Below are positions 27,344 through 36,975 of a stretch of 64,000 nucleotides of DNA, one piece after another; positions within the stretch are counted from its first letter, which is position 1, and each line of letters starts with the position of its first letter. A program made the translations under genes and the position numbers. Below the pieces are notes generated by a model, which was not told where the DNA came from, searched no databases, and worked only from the letters and a program-made list of their open reading frames with translations. Origin of the DNA: UBA668 sp040081465 (lineage in GTDB: Bacteria; Actinomycetota; Acidimicrobiia; Acidimicrobiales; Ilumatobacteraceae); the NCBI GenBank assembly GCA_040081465.1, contig JBEBGL010000002.1, positions 186,001 to 250,000 of the forward strand. The letters run 5' to 3'.

Positions 27344-28450
27344 TCAGCCGGGACGGCCGACGCCGACGACCTTGTTCCAACTTATTCCGGACAACTGAAC
27401 CGGTTGGCTGGGAGACGATGCGTGAATCATCTGCCCGCCGCCGACATAGATACCGACGTGACCGATCGGCGAGTAGTAGAAGATCAGGTCGCCAGGTTGT
27501 GCCTGGTTCTGCGGAACGTGCGCGGTGACGTTGAATTGTCGTCCGCTCTGATGCGGCAGAGATACGCCGGCCTGGCCCCAAGCCCACTTAGTCAGACCCG
27601 AACAATCGAATGCGACGCCCGGCAACTCGGCCGCATAGCGATACGCCACACCGATCTGGCTGTACGCAGCCGAAACCGCAATACCGGCACTGCCCGATAC
27701 CGATGGAATAGGTCCCGAGTAGCCGCCACCGCCGCCACCGCCCCGAGGTGTTGTTGACCCACCGCCGCCACCACCACCGGTGCGCGTGCGTTGCGCACGG
27801 GCCGCTGCCGCCGCCGCCCGAGCGTCTGCGGCAGCCTGCAGTTTCGCGGCACCAAGTTCTTTCTCGGCCTGCGCGTGCTTCGTCACGTACGCGGCCTCGA
27901 GATCGATGAGATCGACCTTCTTCTCCTCGAGCGTCGCAACTAGCTGCTTCGCTTCTTCTTGTTTGCGCCCGAGTTCTGCCCGCTCGGCAGCGAGGTCGTC
28001 GACGACCGACTGCAAGTCGTCCATGTCGCCTTCGCCGGTATTGATCGCCAACCTGGACAACGCTGTTCGCTGCCCGGCCTGGCTGTAGGTGGCGGCATTC
28101 GAGAAGATGGGGCTCAGCGCCAACGAGTCGCCGGACGTGTATTGCTTGATCGCAATCTCTTGCAGCACGATCGCAACGTCGCCCAAGATGGCGGTCATTT
28201 CGTCGACGCGTGTCTGCGAGGCCGCTATCTCGACCACGAGTTCGGCTTGGCGATCTAGCGCTCCGGCGTAGTCCTCATCTAGCTGGCCGAGCTGATCGCG
28301 CAGCGATTCGAGTTCGTCGAGAACCTGGTTCAGCTTGCGCTGGGCATCGTCGACGCCATCGGCATTCGCCGCTGTCGAACCAACGAGCGTGCTGCCAGCA
28401 AGTAAGCCAAGGCTCAGCATCGCCGTGCCAACTCGGCGGCGGAGGCCCAT
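27344..28450 (-). CDS. NlpC/P60 peptidoglycan endopeptidase, RipA-like, copy 1
   Basis: 368-residue secreted cell-wall hydrolase. Signal peptide (RRRVGTAMLSLGLLAGSTLVGSTAANA), then a long coiled-coil region (about 30-215: DDAQRKLNQVLDELESLRDQL...), a Gly-rich linker, and a C40 peptidase domain with catalytic Cys in AFDCSGLTKWAWG, His in GHVGIYVGGG and the third residue in MIHASSP. Such enzymes cut D-Glu/mDAP stem bonds during daughter-cell separation. ATG at 28450 begins the signal peptide; an in-frame ATG at 28513 would add 21 untypical residues. A paralogue lies at 33528-34628 and shares an upstream element. Confidence 0.92.
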   Translation of the reverse strand: MGLRRRVGTAMLSLGLLAGSTLVGSTAANADGVDDAQRKLNQVLDELESLRDQLGQLDEDYAGALDRQAELVVEIAASQTRVDEMTAILGDVAIVLQEIAIKQYTSGDSLALSPIFSNAATYSQAGQRTALSRLAINTGEGDMDDLQSVVDDLAAERAELGRKQEEAKQLVATLEEKKVDLIDLEAAYVTKHAQAEKELGAAKLQAAADARAAAAAARAQRTRTGGGGGGGSTTPRGGGGGGGYSGPIPSVSGSAGIAVSAAYSQIGVAYRYAAELPGVAFDCSGLTKWAWGQAGVSLPHQSGRQFNVTAHVPQNQAQPGDLIFYYSPIGHVGIYVGGGQMIHASSPSQPVQLSGISWNKVVGVGRPG

Positions 28451-28493
28451 TGTGGGGCTGCCTTGCTGGTGGCGGGTCAACACGGGCGCCAGG

Positions 28494-28520
28494 CTACCAA
28501 ATATTACGAACACATTGCGA
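28494..28520 (-). promoter_or_regulatory. conserved promoter/operator upstream of NlpC/P60 copy 1
   Basis: A 27-base block nearly repeated upstream of the second NlpC/P60 gene. On the minus strand it holds two direct repeats, CGCAA and CGTAA, exactly 11 bases apart, leading into a -10-like TAATAT (28501-28506). The pattern resembles GTAAC-type direct repeats bound by MtrA, which in other actinobacteria controls ripA-type hydrolases. The conservation is seen; the regulator is inferred. Confidence 0.6.
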
Positions 28521-28540
28521 AAGCCCCGGTTTGGAGCCTT

Positions 28541-30103
28541 TTACTCCCATTCAATGGTCCCCGGAGGCTTAGAAGTGACGTCGTAGACCACTCGATTGAC
28601 ACCCTTGACCTCGTTGATAATCCGGCTGGAGATCGCCTCCAGCACGTCGTACGGCAGCCTGGCCCAGTCGGCGGTCATCGCGTCGTCGCTGGTCACAGCC
28701 CGCACGATGATCGGGTGGGCATAAGTGCGCTCGTCGCCCATCACCCCGACCGACCGCACCTCGGCCGCCAGTACAGCAAAGCTTTGCCACAGCTCACGCT
28801 CGAGCCCGGCCGTTGCAATTTCGTCACGAACGATCGCATCCGCGCGCTGCAGAATCGCCACTCGCTCGGGCGTCACCTCGCCCAGAATGCGCACCCCAAG
28901 GCCAGGCCCAGGGAACGGTTGCCGCATGACGATCTCGTCGGGCAGCCCCAGTTCCCTGCCCAGCTTGCGTACCTCGTCCTTGAACAAATCGCGCAGCGGC
29001 TCCACCAGCTTCAGCGTCATGTCGTCGGGCAGGCCACCAACATTGTGATGGCTCTTGATCACCGAGGCCGTGCCATCGGTGCCGCCGCTCTCCACGACAT
29101 CTGGATACAGCGTCCCTTGCACCAGGTACTTCGCGTCGCTCAGCCCGCCGGTGTGCTCCTCGAAGATACGAACGAACAGCTCGCCAATGATCTTGCGCTT
29201 CTGCTCCGGGTCGACAACGCCAGCCAGCTTCTCGAAGTAGCGATCGCCGGCAGTCACGTGGATGAGCTCGATGCCCATGTTGCGCCTGAACGTCTCGACA
29301 ACCTGATCGCTCTCGTTTAGGCGCATCAGTCCGGTATCGACGTAGATGCAAACCAGTTGATGACCGACGGCGCGATGCACCAGCGCAGCGGCGACCGCCG
29401 AATCGACGCCGCCGCTGAGCGCGCAGATCACTCGCTCGCTACCCACCTGCGCGCGCACAGCAGCCACCTGTTCATCGACGATCGAACCCATTGTCCACGT
29501 AGGGGCACAACCGGCTAGGTCGTGAAGAAATCGCTGCAGTACTGCCATGCCATGAGGCGTGTGCGCAACCTCGGGGTGCCATTGCACGCCCCAGATCTTG
29601 CGCGCCACACACTCCATGGCTGCCACTGGCGCGTCGGGTGTGGTCGCTGTTGCGACGAAGCCTGCAGGAACGTGCGTGACCGCGTCGAAGTGACTCATCC
29701 AGACGTCTTGCTCGGCAGGTGTACCCGCCAACAGCGTGTCAGCTTGGGGTGTCAGTTGCGTGACGTGCGCGCGGCCGTACTCGCCGCGCATTCCCCTGCC
29801 GACGGTGCCACCAAGTTGCTGCGCGATCAGTTGCACGCCATAGCAAATGCCCAGAATCGGAATGCCCAATTCGTAGATCGCAGGGTCGAGCGCGGGAGCA
29901 CCCTCAACGTGCACGCTCTTGGGCCCGCCAGACAGGATGATCGCCGCCGGGTGCAGCTCGACGACTTCGGCTGCAGAGACGCGATGCGGAACAATGTGCG
30001 AGTACACATTCAGTTCGCGCACGCGGCGCGCAATGAGCTGTGCGTACTGCGCGCCGAAGTCAACTACTAGCACCGTCTGCGTGCGGTGCACGCCACTCGT
30101 CAC
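28541..30103 (-). CDS. guaA: GMP synthase (glutamine-hydrolysing)
   Basis: 520-residue bifunctional enzyme that converts XMP to GMP with ATP and glutamine. N-terminal class I glutamine amidotransferase: VDFGAQYAQLIARRVRE, nucleophile Cys in ILGICYGVQLIA, His/Glu in WGVQWHPEVAH. Then the ATP-pyrophosphatase domain with P-loop VICALSGGVDSAVAAALVH, and the dimerisation domain with MRQPFPGPGLGVRI and the ending SKPPGTIEWE. ATG at 30103 overlaps the stop of the small coiled-coil gene in an ATGA junction. Confidence 0.95.
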   Translation of the reverse strand: MTSGVHRTQTVLVVDFGAQYAQLIARRVRELNVYSHIVPHRVSAAEVVELHPAAIILSGGPKSVHVEGAPALDPAIYELGIPILGICYGVQLIAQQLGGTVGRGMRGEYGRAHVTQLTPQADTLLAGTPAEQDVWMSHFDAVTHVPAGFVATATTPDAPVAAMECVARKIWGVQWHPEVAHTPHGMAVLQRFLHDLAGCAPTWTMGSIVDEQVAAVRAQVGSERVICALSGGVDSAVAAALVHRAVGHQLVCIYVDTGLMRLNESDQVVETFRRNMGIELIHVTAGDRYFEKLAGVVDPEQKRKIIGELFVRIFEEHTGGLSDAKYLVQGTLYPDVVESGGTDGTASVIKSHHNVGGLPDDMTLKLVEPLRDLFKDEVRKLGRELGLPDEIVMRQPFPGPGLGVRILGEVTPERVAILQRADAIVRDEIATAGLERELWQSFAVLAAEVRSVGVMGDERTYAHPIIVRAVTSDDAMTADWARLPYDVLEAISSRIINEVKGVNRVVYDVTSKPPGTIEWE

Positions 30104-30348
30104 TTGTTGCGTGACTCGTTGTATTTTTCGCGGGCCTCGCGATGCCCCTTGAGGCCGGAACCGATCATGCCGCCGGTGCGAATCTCTTTGACGATGTCCT
30201 CAAAGTCGCTGAACTCCTCGTAGATGTCGTCGGTCGGGCCAAGCTTTCCTAGCTTTTCAAGCTTCTCGTGCAGCTTGCCGATGCGCTTACGAAACTGCTC
30301 GAATTCTTTGTCGAGTTCCTTGCGGGTATCTTCTAGATCGTTGCTCAT
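30100..30348 (-). CDS. small charged coiled-coil protein
   Basis: 82-residue highly charged protein (MSNDLEDTRKELDKEFEQF...), predicted almost entirely alpha-helical, with leucine/phenylalanine heptad spacing in the first half and a basic tail (GHREAREKYNESRNK). No enzyme motif. The stop overlaps the guaA start, so it is co-translated with guaA. ATG at 30348 is chosen; an ATG three codons earlier (30357) is in frame. Its ATG and the ATG of the divergent lipoprotein gene share a CATG, so each gene's promoter must lie inside the other gene. Function unknown. Confidence 0.7.
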   Translation of the reverse strand: MSNDLEDTRKELDKEFEQFRKRIGKLHEKLEKLGKLGPTDDIYEEFSDFEDIVKEIRTGGMIGSGLKGHREAREKYNESRNK

Positions 30349-30694
30349 GGCCTCCACCGTAGCCCGCCGCGTATTACCCGCCGTCCTTGCCGCCGTCGTT
30401 GCTGCCGGTCTCCTCGGCGCGTGCGCCGGCGATAACCCCTATCAGTCGACCCAGACTGAGGCCACCAACGGCGAAACAACCGAAACCCCCACCACCGAGA
30501 ACGACTTCCTGCCGCAGCGCGAGAACGTCAGCGACTGCATCGGTGCCGTCGAACGTCCGGACTGCGGTAGCAACGCCAAGGGCGGTTGGCAGATGTACCT
30601 CACCTTCGGTGTATTGATCGCCGGCATGAGCTTCATTGGTTGGCGCGTGGTACGCAGCGTTCGTGCACGCGACGCAGCGGAGACGATGTCGTGA
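30347..30694 (+). CDS. small lipoprotein with C-terminal membrane helix
   Basis: 115-residue predicted lipoprotein. Signal peptide VARRVLPAVLAAVVAAGLLGAC with lipobox LGAC, then a Thr/Glu-rich extracytoplasmic stretch with a pair of cysteines (DCIGAVERPDCGS), then a C-terminal transmembrane helix (MYLTFGVLIAGMSFIGW) and a basic tail. The double anchorage is unusual. Start ATG 30347 overlaps the ATG of the divergent gene. It ends in a GTGA junction with the decarboxylase gene, so the two are coupled. Function unknown. Confidence 0.7.
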   Translation: MASTVARRVLPAVLAAVVAAGLLGACAGDNPYQSTQTEATNGETTETPTTENDFLPQRENVSDCIGAVERPDCGSNAKGGWQMYLTFGVLIAGMSFIGWRVVRSVRARDAAETMS

Positions 30695-32103
30695 CGCCCG
30701 ACGAATTCCGCACTAACGGCTACGCGCTAATCGATTGGATCGCGGAATACATCGAGGGCGTCGAGCGTTTTCCAGTCGGCAGCTTGGTGCAGCCAGGCGA
30801 CATTCGCGCATCGTTGCCCGCTCATCCGCCGACCGCCGCAGAACCGTTCGGCGACGTGCTCGCTGATCTCGACGACCTTGTGATGCCCGGCATCACTCAC
30901 TGGCAACACCCCAGCTTCTTCGCCTACTTCCCTGGCAACAGCAGCTACCCCGCGATTCTCGGCGAGTTGGCCACTGCCGGACTCGGTGTGCAAGGCATGA
31001 GTTGGGTCACCAGCCCGGCGTGCACAGAGGTCGAGACGTTGATGATGGACTGGATGCACGAGTTGTTGGCGCTTCCCGCTCGCTTCCGCAGCACCAGCGC
31101 CACCGGCGGCGGCGTGATTCAGGGTTCTGCGAGCGAAGCAACACTTACATCCATCCTCGCCGCACGCTGGCGAGTCACCGGCGGCACGATCAACGTCACA
31201 GGTGATACGACCAAGCTTGTCGCATACGCGACGTCGCAGGCGCATAGCAGCATCGAGAAAGGTCTGCGCCTCGCCGGCATTGGTACCTCGCATTTGCGGA
31301 TCGTGCCCCACGACGAATTGTTTGCGATGCGGCCCGACGAACTCGATCGACTGGTAACTGCCGATCTCGCCGCCGGGCTCGTTCCGTTTTGGGTATGCGC
31401 GACTGCTGGCACCACCAGCTCGTTGGCCTTCGATCCGATCGCGCTGATCGGGCAGATCGCGCAAAGGCACAACCTGTGGCTGCACGTCGACGCGGCGATG
31501 AGCGGGATAGCGGCCCTCGCGCCAGAGTTTCGCTGGGTGCACGATGGGCTCGAGTTCGCCGACAGCTATTGCACCAATCCGCACAAGTGGATGGGCGTCA
31601 ACTTCGACTGCGACCTGTTCTATATCGCCGACCGCGGCGCGCTACTCGGCGCATTGAGCATCCTTCCCGAGTACTTGCGTTCAGCGGCCGCCGAGAGCGG
31701 TGCGGTGATCGACTATCGCGACTGGCAGATTCCGCTTGGTCGACGGTTCCGTGCGCTGAAGGTGTGGTTCACGATCCGCTCTGGCGGCGTCGACGATGCG
31801 ATTGCGATGATCCGCCGACATGTGGCTTTGACGCAAGAACTCGCATCGTGGGTCGCGATCGACGATCGCTTTGAGGTCGTCGCTCCCTATCCGCTGAATC
31901 TCTTGTGCCTGCGTCTTGTTGCCGGCGACGAAGCCACAGATGCGATGATCGCAGCGGCCAACGCGACCGGCAAGGCGCTGTTCACTCGGACGGTGCTCGA
32001 CGGCAAAGTTGCCTGCCGCGTCTCGATCGGTGGGCGAGCGACGGCCACGTCGCACGTAGAAGCCGCATGGCACCTGTTGCAATCACTTGCTGCGGGGGAT
32101 TGA
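30691..32103 (+). CDS. PLP-dependent group II decarboxylase (aromatic amino-acid decarboxylase-like)
   Basis: 470-residue pyridoxal-phosphate enzyme. The start of the catalytic region is ITHWQHPSFFAYFPGNSSYPAILGELA, a hallmark of aromatic-L-amino-acid decarboxylases; HVDAAMSG provides the cofactor aspartate and SYCTNPHKWMGVNFDC the Schiff-base lysine. It probably makes tryptamine-, tyramine- or dopamine-type amines. Start GTG 30691 overlaps the upstream lipoprotein stop. The frame is open further upstream (30586), but that part overlaps coding sequence in another frame. Confidence 0.9.
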   Translation: MTPDEFRTNGYALIDWIAEYIEGVERFPVGSLVQPGDIRASLPAHPPTAAEPFGDVLADLDDLVMPGITHWQHPSFFAYFPGNSSYPAILGELATAGLGVQGMSWVTSPACTEVETLMMDWMHELLALPARFRSTSATGGGVIQGSASEATLTSILAARWRVTGGTINVTGDTTKLVAYATSQAHSSIEKGLRLAGIGTSHLRIVPHDELFAMRPDELDRLVTADLAAGLVPFWVCATAGTTSSLAFDPIALIGQIAQRHNLWLHVDAAMSGIAALAPEFRWVHDGLEFADSYCTNPHKWMGVNFDCDLFYIADRGALLGALSILPEYLRSAAAESGAVIDYRDWQIPLGRRFRALKVWFTIRSGGVDDAIAMIRRHVALTQELASWVAIDDRFEVVAPYPLNLLCLRLVAGDEATDAMIAAANATGKALFTRTVLDGKVACRVSIGGRATATSHVEAAWHLLQSLAAGD

Positions 32104-32131
32104 ATCGGGCAAGCCCTCTACGGGCGAACAA

Positions 32132-32137
32132 CAAGGA
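32132..32137 (+). promoter_or_regulatory. strong ribosome-binding site for the phospholipase gene
   Basis: AAGGAG, 7 bases before ATG 32145. It decides this start over the longer open frame (31905) that overlaps the decarboxylase gene. It is notable because most first genes here lack a Shine-Dalgarno sequence. Confidence 0.7.
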
Positions 32138-32144
32138 GCACTTC

Positions 32145-32609
32145 ATGCGATTTCGATTCGCAGTGCTCGTTGCGGTCACGAGTTTCCTGACCGTCGTATC
32201 ACCGGCACTCGCCGGTCCTAGTGAGACCACCGATTGGGCGTATGTCGCCCGCTTGTCATTCTCGGTGCCATTGTCGGCTTTCAACTCGGCTCGACCAACC
32301 GGCGATCCGCGGTTCGACTGGAGCACCGACGGGTGTTCCGCTCCGCTGATCGGCGATACCGGACGCTCGTTCAACTTCAGCGAAGCCTGCGTTCGTCATG
32401 ACTTCGGGTATCGCAATCTGAAATTGCTCGAGAGTCGCTACGGCAAGGGCCGCACGTATTGGAACCCAACCAATCGAAAGCGTGTCGACCAACAGTTCCT
32501 TACCGACATGAAGTTGCACTGCCGTGGCCGAGCGTTACCCCTGCGACTGACGTGCAACTGGTGGGCCGACATCTTCTTCCGGGCGGTGCGGATCGGGGGC
32601 GGGCCCTAA
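32145..32609 (+). CDS. secreted phospholipase A2-like protein
   Basis: 154-residue exported enzyme of the prokaryotic phospholipase A2 type. A signal peptide (RFRFAVLVAVTSFLTVVSPALA) precedes a compact helical domain with a calcium/catalytic signature: DGCSAPLIGDTGRSFNFSEACVRHDFGYRN, in which His-Asp are the catalytic pair, and later MKLHC...LTCNWWADIFF, giving paired cysteines for disulfides. It would release a fatty acid from the sn-2 position of phospholipids outside the cell. Close to the length of Streptomyces PLA2. It follows the decarboxylase by 41 bases. Confidence 0.85.
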   Translation: MRFRFAVLVAVTSFLTVVSPALAGPSETTDWAYVARLSFSVPLSAFNSARPTGDPRFDWSTDGCSAPLIGDTGRSFNFSEACVRHDFGYRNLKLLESRYGKGRTYWNPTNRKRVDQQFLTDMKLHCRGRALPLRLTCNWWADIFFRAVRIGGGP

Positions 32610-32631
32610 GCCCCGCGCGAGTTAGAAACAA

Positions 32632-33201
32632 TCACAACGCGGGTGGTTCGGCGCCTTCGATGCGGTGAGCCACCCGCAACAACTGATGCAACATGCGCGC
32701 AGTCGCCCCCCAAACCGTTTCCCCGTCGACGTCGAAGAAGTAAATCGGACGTTCGCGGTCCGACCCCTGTGTCCACGTCACTGGCCACCACTCTTCACGG
32801 AACGTGCCGGGGCCAGTCAGATCACGCAAAGGAACCCAGAAAACCCTGTCGACCTCGCTCGTACACGCCTGCAGCGTCATCGGTTCGTCGACGTAGCCAA
32901 CGATTGGCACGATCCAACTGCGGCTGACATAGGTGCCAATCGGGTACAACTCGCCCGCGACTGTGACCAAGTCTGATGCCAGCCCGACTTCTTCGTGCGC
33001 TTCGCGAAGCGCGGCGGTCAGCGAGTCTTCGCCCGGGTCGAGTCGACCGCCAGGAAAGCACACATCGCCGCGATGGCTGTTCACAGTCATCGAACGTCGC
33101 GTCAGCAGCACCTCCGCTCCGTTCGCTCCGTCGGCGAGCAAGACGAGCACAGCCGACGGACGGGTATTGATTAGGTCATCGCTGACAATTGGCGCCGGCA
33201 A
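32632..33201 (-). CDS. Nudix hydrolase, CoA pyrophosphatase-like
   Basis: About 189 residues. The Nudix box is complete: GGRLDPGEDSLTAALREAHEEVGL. The preceding RPSAVLVLL and the segment HRGDVCFPGG match the CoA-diphosphatase (NudL/YeaB) group, which hydrolyses CoA to phosphopantetheine. The start is uncertain. TTG at 33201 is the first ordinary start codon, but the same frame is open to beyond 33308 and reads RPDGWRLGEGPPWP, plausible N-terminal sequence with no ATG, GTG or TTG. Translation may therefore begin at a rare codon. Confidence 0.82.
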   Translation of the reverse strand: MPAPIVSDDLINTRPSAVLVLLADGANGAEVLLTRRSMTVNSHRGDVCFPGGRLDPGEDSLTAALREAHEEVGLASDLVTVAGELYPIGTYVSRSWIVPIVGYVDEPMTLQACTSEVDRVFWVPLRDLTGPGTFREEWWPVTWTQGSDRERPIYFFDVDGETVWGATARMLHQLLRVAHRIEGAEPPAL

Positions 33202-33307
33202 TTCGGCAACCCGACTGACGACGGTATTGGTTGAAACGACTTCGGCTGGCGTCGGCCAGGGAGGCCCTTCGCCTAGGCGCCAACCATCGGGTCGGGGAAA
33301 TTGCAGA

Positions 33308-33475
33308 CTAGACAGCGGGTGTCCAACCGCTCTGCGCCAACTGCGCGAGCACCTGCGCGAGGCCTGCTGTCTTCATCTTGGCGAGCACCTTGCCTGGCGA
33401 CTGCTCACCGCGTTCGAATTCTTCCCACGCTGCAATCAGCTTGGTTAGGTCGGGTGGTGGTAGATCAAAGGCCAT
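33308..33475 (-). CDS. small hypothetical protein (55 aa)
   Basis: A short ORF with protein-like composition: MAFDLPPPDLTKLIAAWEEF, then a charged linker EEFERGEQSPGKVLAKMKTA and an amphipathic end (GLAQVLAQLAQSGWTPAV). Predicted to be helical and cytosolic. It lies between the NlpC/P60 copy 2 gene and the Nudix gene on the same strand. No family is recognised; support comes from its amino-acid composition and because it fills an otherwise empty interval. Confidence 0.6.
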   Translation of the reverse strand: MAFDLPPPDLTKLIAAWEEFERGEQSPGKVLAKMKTAGLAQVLAQLAQSGWTPAV

Positions 33476-33527
33476 GCCGATCAGAGTACCGACGCGATCG
33501 TCGGTACGGTCACGTCGAGCGCTGCGT

Positions 33528-34628
33528 TCAGCCGGGGCGGCCGACGCCGACGACCTTGTGCCACTTCACCGTGGAAAGGCCGACGAATGATCCGGTGTTG
33601 GGGGCGTGAATCAACATGCCATTGCCGACGTAGATGCTGACGTGGCTGATCGGCGAGTAGTAAAAGATGAGATCGCCGGGCTGAATCTGATCGCGCGGAA
33701 CGGGCGCTGTGATCGCGAATTGCGCCCTGCTCTGATGCGGCAGCGAAACGCCAGCCTGCGCCCACACCCACTTCGTCAGCCCCGAGCAGTCGAACGACAC
33801 GCCCGGCGTACTGGTGGCGAACTTGTACGGAACGCCGATTTGGCTGTAGGCGGCGGCCACCGCAATGCCTGCGCTTCCGGACACGGCGGGGACGGGACCT
33901 GTGTAGCGAGGGCCCGACCCACCGCCACGAGGAATCGCAGAAATGACCCTCGCTTGTGCAGCCCGAACCAATTGATCTCTCGCCTGCGCCGCGGCCTCGC
34001 GGGCCGCTTCGGCGGCGCGCAACTTCGCCTGCCCAAGTTCGCGCTCAGCCTTTGCGTAACTTGCGAGGTAGTCGTCTTCCAGCTCGGCCATTTCGAGTTT
34101 CTTGGCCTCTAAGGTCGCTATCAGCTGCGTCGCTTCCTCCTGCTTACGGACAAGCGACGCGCGCTCCGCAGCAAGATCGTCGACTATCGAATGCAGATCA
34201 TCGACGTCGCCTTCCCCGTTGTCTATGGCGAGGGTGGTCAACGCGGTCCGTTGCTCGGCCGCGCTGTAGGCGGAAGCGTTGGAAAACAGCGGGCTCAGCG
34301 CCGCCGAGTCGCCGGACGTGAACTGTTTGACCGCGATCTGCTGCAGCACCAGCTGAACACTTCCGAGCACAGCCGACATTTCGTCGACCCGGACTTGCGA
34401 AAGGGCAATCTCGCCGACCAGCACCTCATGGCGGTCGAGCGCACCGCTGTAATCCTCGTCGATCTGACCCATTTGGTCACGGAGGTCCTGAAGCTCGTCG
34501 AGAACCTGGTTGAGCCTGCTCTGGGCGTCGTCGACTCCGTCAGCCTGGGCTGGCAGTGGGCCAACGAGGAGCGCACAAGCAAGCGCACAGATGGCCAAGA
34601 TCAAACGGTTCGAGAGTCGCCGGCTCAT
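33528..34628 (-). CDS. NlpC/P60 peptidoglycan endopeptidase, RipA-like, copy 2
   Basis: 366-residue paralogue of the enzyme at 27344-28450, with the same architecture: signal peptide (NRLILAICALACALLVGPLPAQA), coiled coil (DDAQSRLNQVLDELQDLRDQM...), short linker (without the poly-Gly of copy 1) and C40 domain with catalytic Cys in SFDCSGLTKWVWA, His in SHVSIYVGNG and MLIHAPNTG. Both end in KVVGVGRPG. A role in septal peptidoglycan cleavage is likely. ATG 34628 follows the shared promoter element by about 13 bases. Confidence 0.92.
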   Translation of the reverse strand: MSRRLSNRLILAICALACALLVGPLPAQADGVDDAQSRLNQVLDELQDLRDQMGQIDEDYSGALDRHEVLVGEIALSQVRVDEMSAVLGSVQLVLQQIAVKQFTSGDSAALSPLFSNASAYSAAEQRTALTTLAIDNGEGDVDDLHSIVDDLAAERASLVRKQEEATQLIATLEAKKLEMAELEDDYLASYAKAERELGQAKLRAAEAAREAAAQARDQLVRAAQARVISAIPRGGGSGPRYTGPVPAVSGSAGIAVAAAYSQIGVPYKFATSTPGVSFDCSGLTKWVWAQAGVSLPHQSRAQFAITAPVPRDQIQPGDLIFYYSPISHVSIYVGNGMLIHAPNTGSFVGLSTVKWHKVVGVGRPG

Positions 34629-34640
34629 GAAGTGATCAGC

Positions 34641-34666
34641 CTACCAATGTTACGATTACATTGCGA
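34641..34666 (-). promoter_or_regulatory. conserved promoter/operator upstream of NlpC/P60 copy 2
   Basis: 26-base block matching the element upstream of copy 1 with three substitutions and one single-base gap. It contains CGCAA and CGTAA direct repeats 11 bases apart and a -10-like TAACAT (34647-34652). The two genes are 6 kb apart and flanked by unrelated genes, so conservation of this block implies a shared regulator, possibly MtrA. Confidence 0.6.
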
Positions 34667-34681
34667 GGAGCAGCAGATAGT

Positions 34682-34695
34682 GCCCTGATCAGGGC
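34682..34695. repeat. 14-base perfect palindrome
   Basis: GCCCTGATCAGGGC between the NlpC/P60 copy 2 promoter and the stop of the membrane-protein gene. It could form a short hairpin, but no U-tract follows on either strand, so it may be a weak terminator or an operator. No function shown. Confidence 0.4.
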
Positions 34696-34735
34696 TTTCG
34701 CGCCGGTCATTCGTGACTTTCGTCGTCAACTTCGG

Positions 34736-35209
34736 CTATTCCCTTTCCCGATTCGCTTTCGCGGTGCGCACCGCACGCACGCCCTTGGCCGCCAACCGGC
34801 CGGCCGAGCGACCCAGTTCAGTGCTGCGATCGGCCTCCGGATCCGCCACGGCCCTCGTCCGGGGCGCCTTCTGCGTGAAGCTGCTGCCGAGCCAAACCAC
34901 CAAATGAACCACCGCAATCCCGATCATGACGATGCGGGTGGCATTGTCGACCGACACCCAGGGCTGCAACGCGGCCGCGACTTGAACGACAACCAACACC
35001 GGGTCGGCGACCCGGTGCACGCGGCGATCGATCAGACGAAACGCGGCGAGCGCGCCACGCGTCGCGGCGGCATAAACCAGCACGATTCCGCCCAGCACCG
35101 CGGGCACGATCGGCGTTGGGCTTTGCAATCCGCTAGCCACCAACGCCACGCCGAGGATGTACTCGACCAACTGGTGCGCCCAGAAGGGTCGCTTTCCGTC
35201 GGCTGCCAC
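34736..35209 (-). CDS. small membrane protein, unknown
   Basis: 157 residues with about four hydrophobic helices (FWAHQLVEYILGVALVASGL; TPIVPAVLGGIVLVYAAA; RVADPVLVVVQVAAAL; IVMIGIAVVHLVVWLG) and a basic, Arg-rich cytoplasmic tail (RSAGRLAAKGVRAVRTAKANRERE). No enzyme or transporter signature. It lies alone between the groEL terminator hairpin and the NlpC/P60 promoter. Codon usage is like the neighbours, so it is probably a real host gene. Confidence 0.7.
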   Translation of the reverse strand: MAADGKRPFWAHQLVEYILGVALVASGLQSPTPIVPAVLGGIVLVYAAATRGALAAFRLIDRRVHRVADPVLVVVQVAAALQPWVSVDNATRIVMIGIAVVHLVVWLGSSFTQKAPRTRAVADPEADRSTELGRSAGRLAAKGVRAVRTAKANRERE

Positions 35210-35246
35210 GGGGCGGAGCCTAATGGTCAGGTGTTTCTGAATAATG

Positions 35247-35277
35247 GAAACGACCCCGGGGTCACCGGGGTCGTTTC
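35247..35277 (-). terminator. hairpin downstream of groEL
   Basis: Perfect 13-base-pair inverted repeat (GAAACGACCCCGG ... CCGGGGTCGTTTC) with a five-base loop, 33 bases past the groEL stop. The minus strand lacks a strong U-tract after it; the plus strand has TTTT shortly after. It is the best hairpin in the window and most likely ends the groESL transcript. Confidence 0.65.
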
Positions 35278-35309
35278 GTTTTACTTACTAAGCCTGCAGA
35301 GCAGGCTTG

Positions 35310-36962
<1,653 letters not shown>

Positions 36963-36975
36963 GTGGTTCAGCGAC

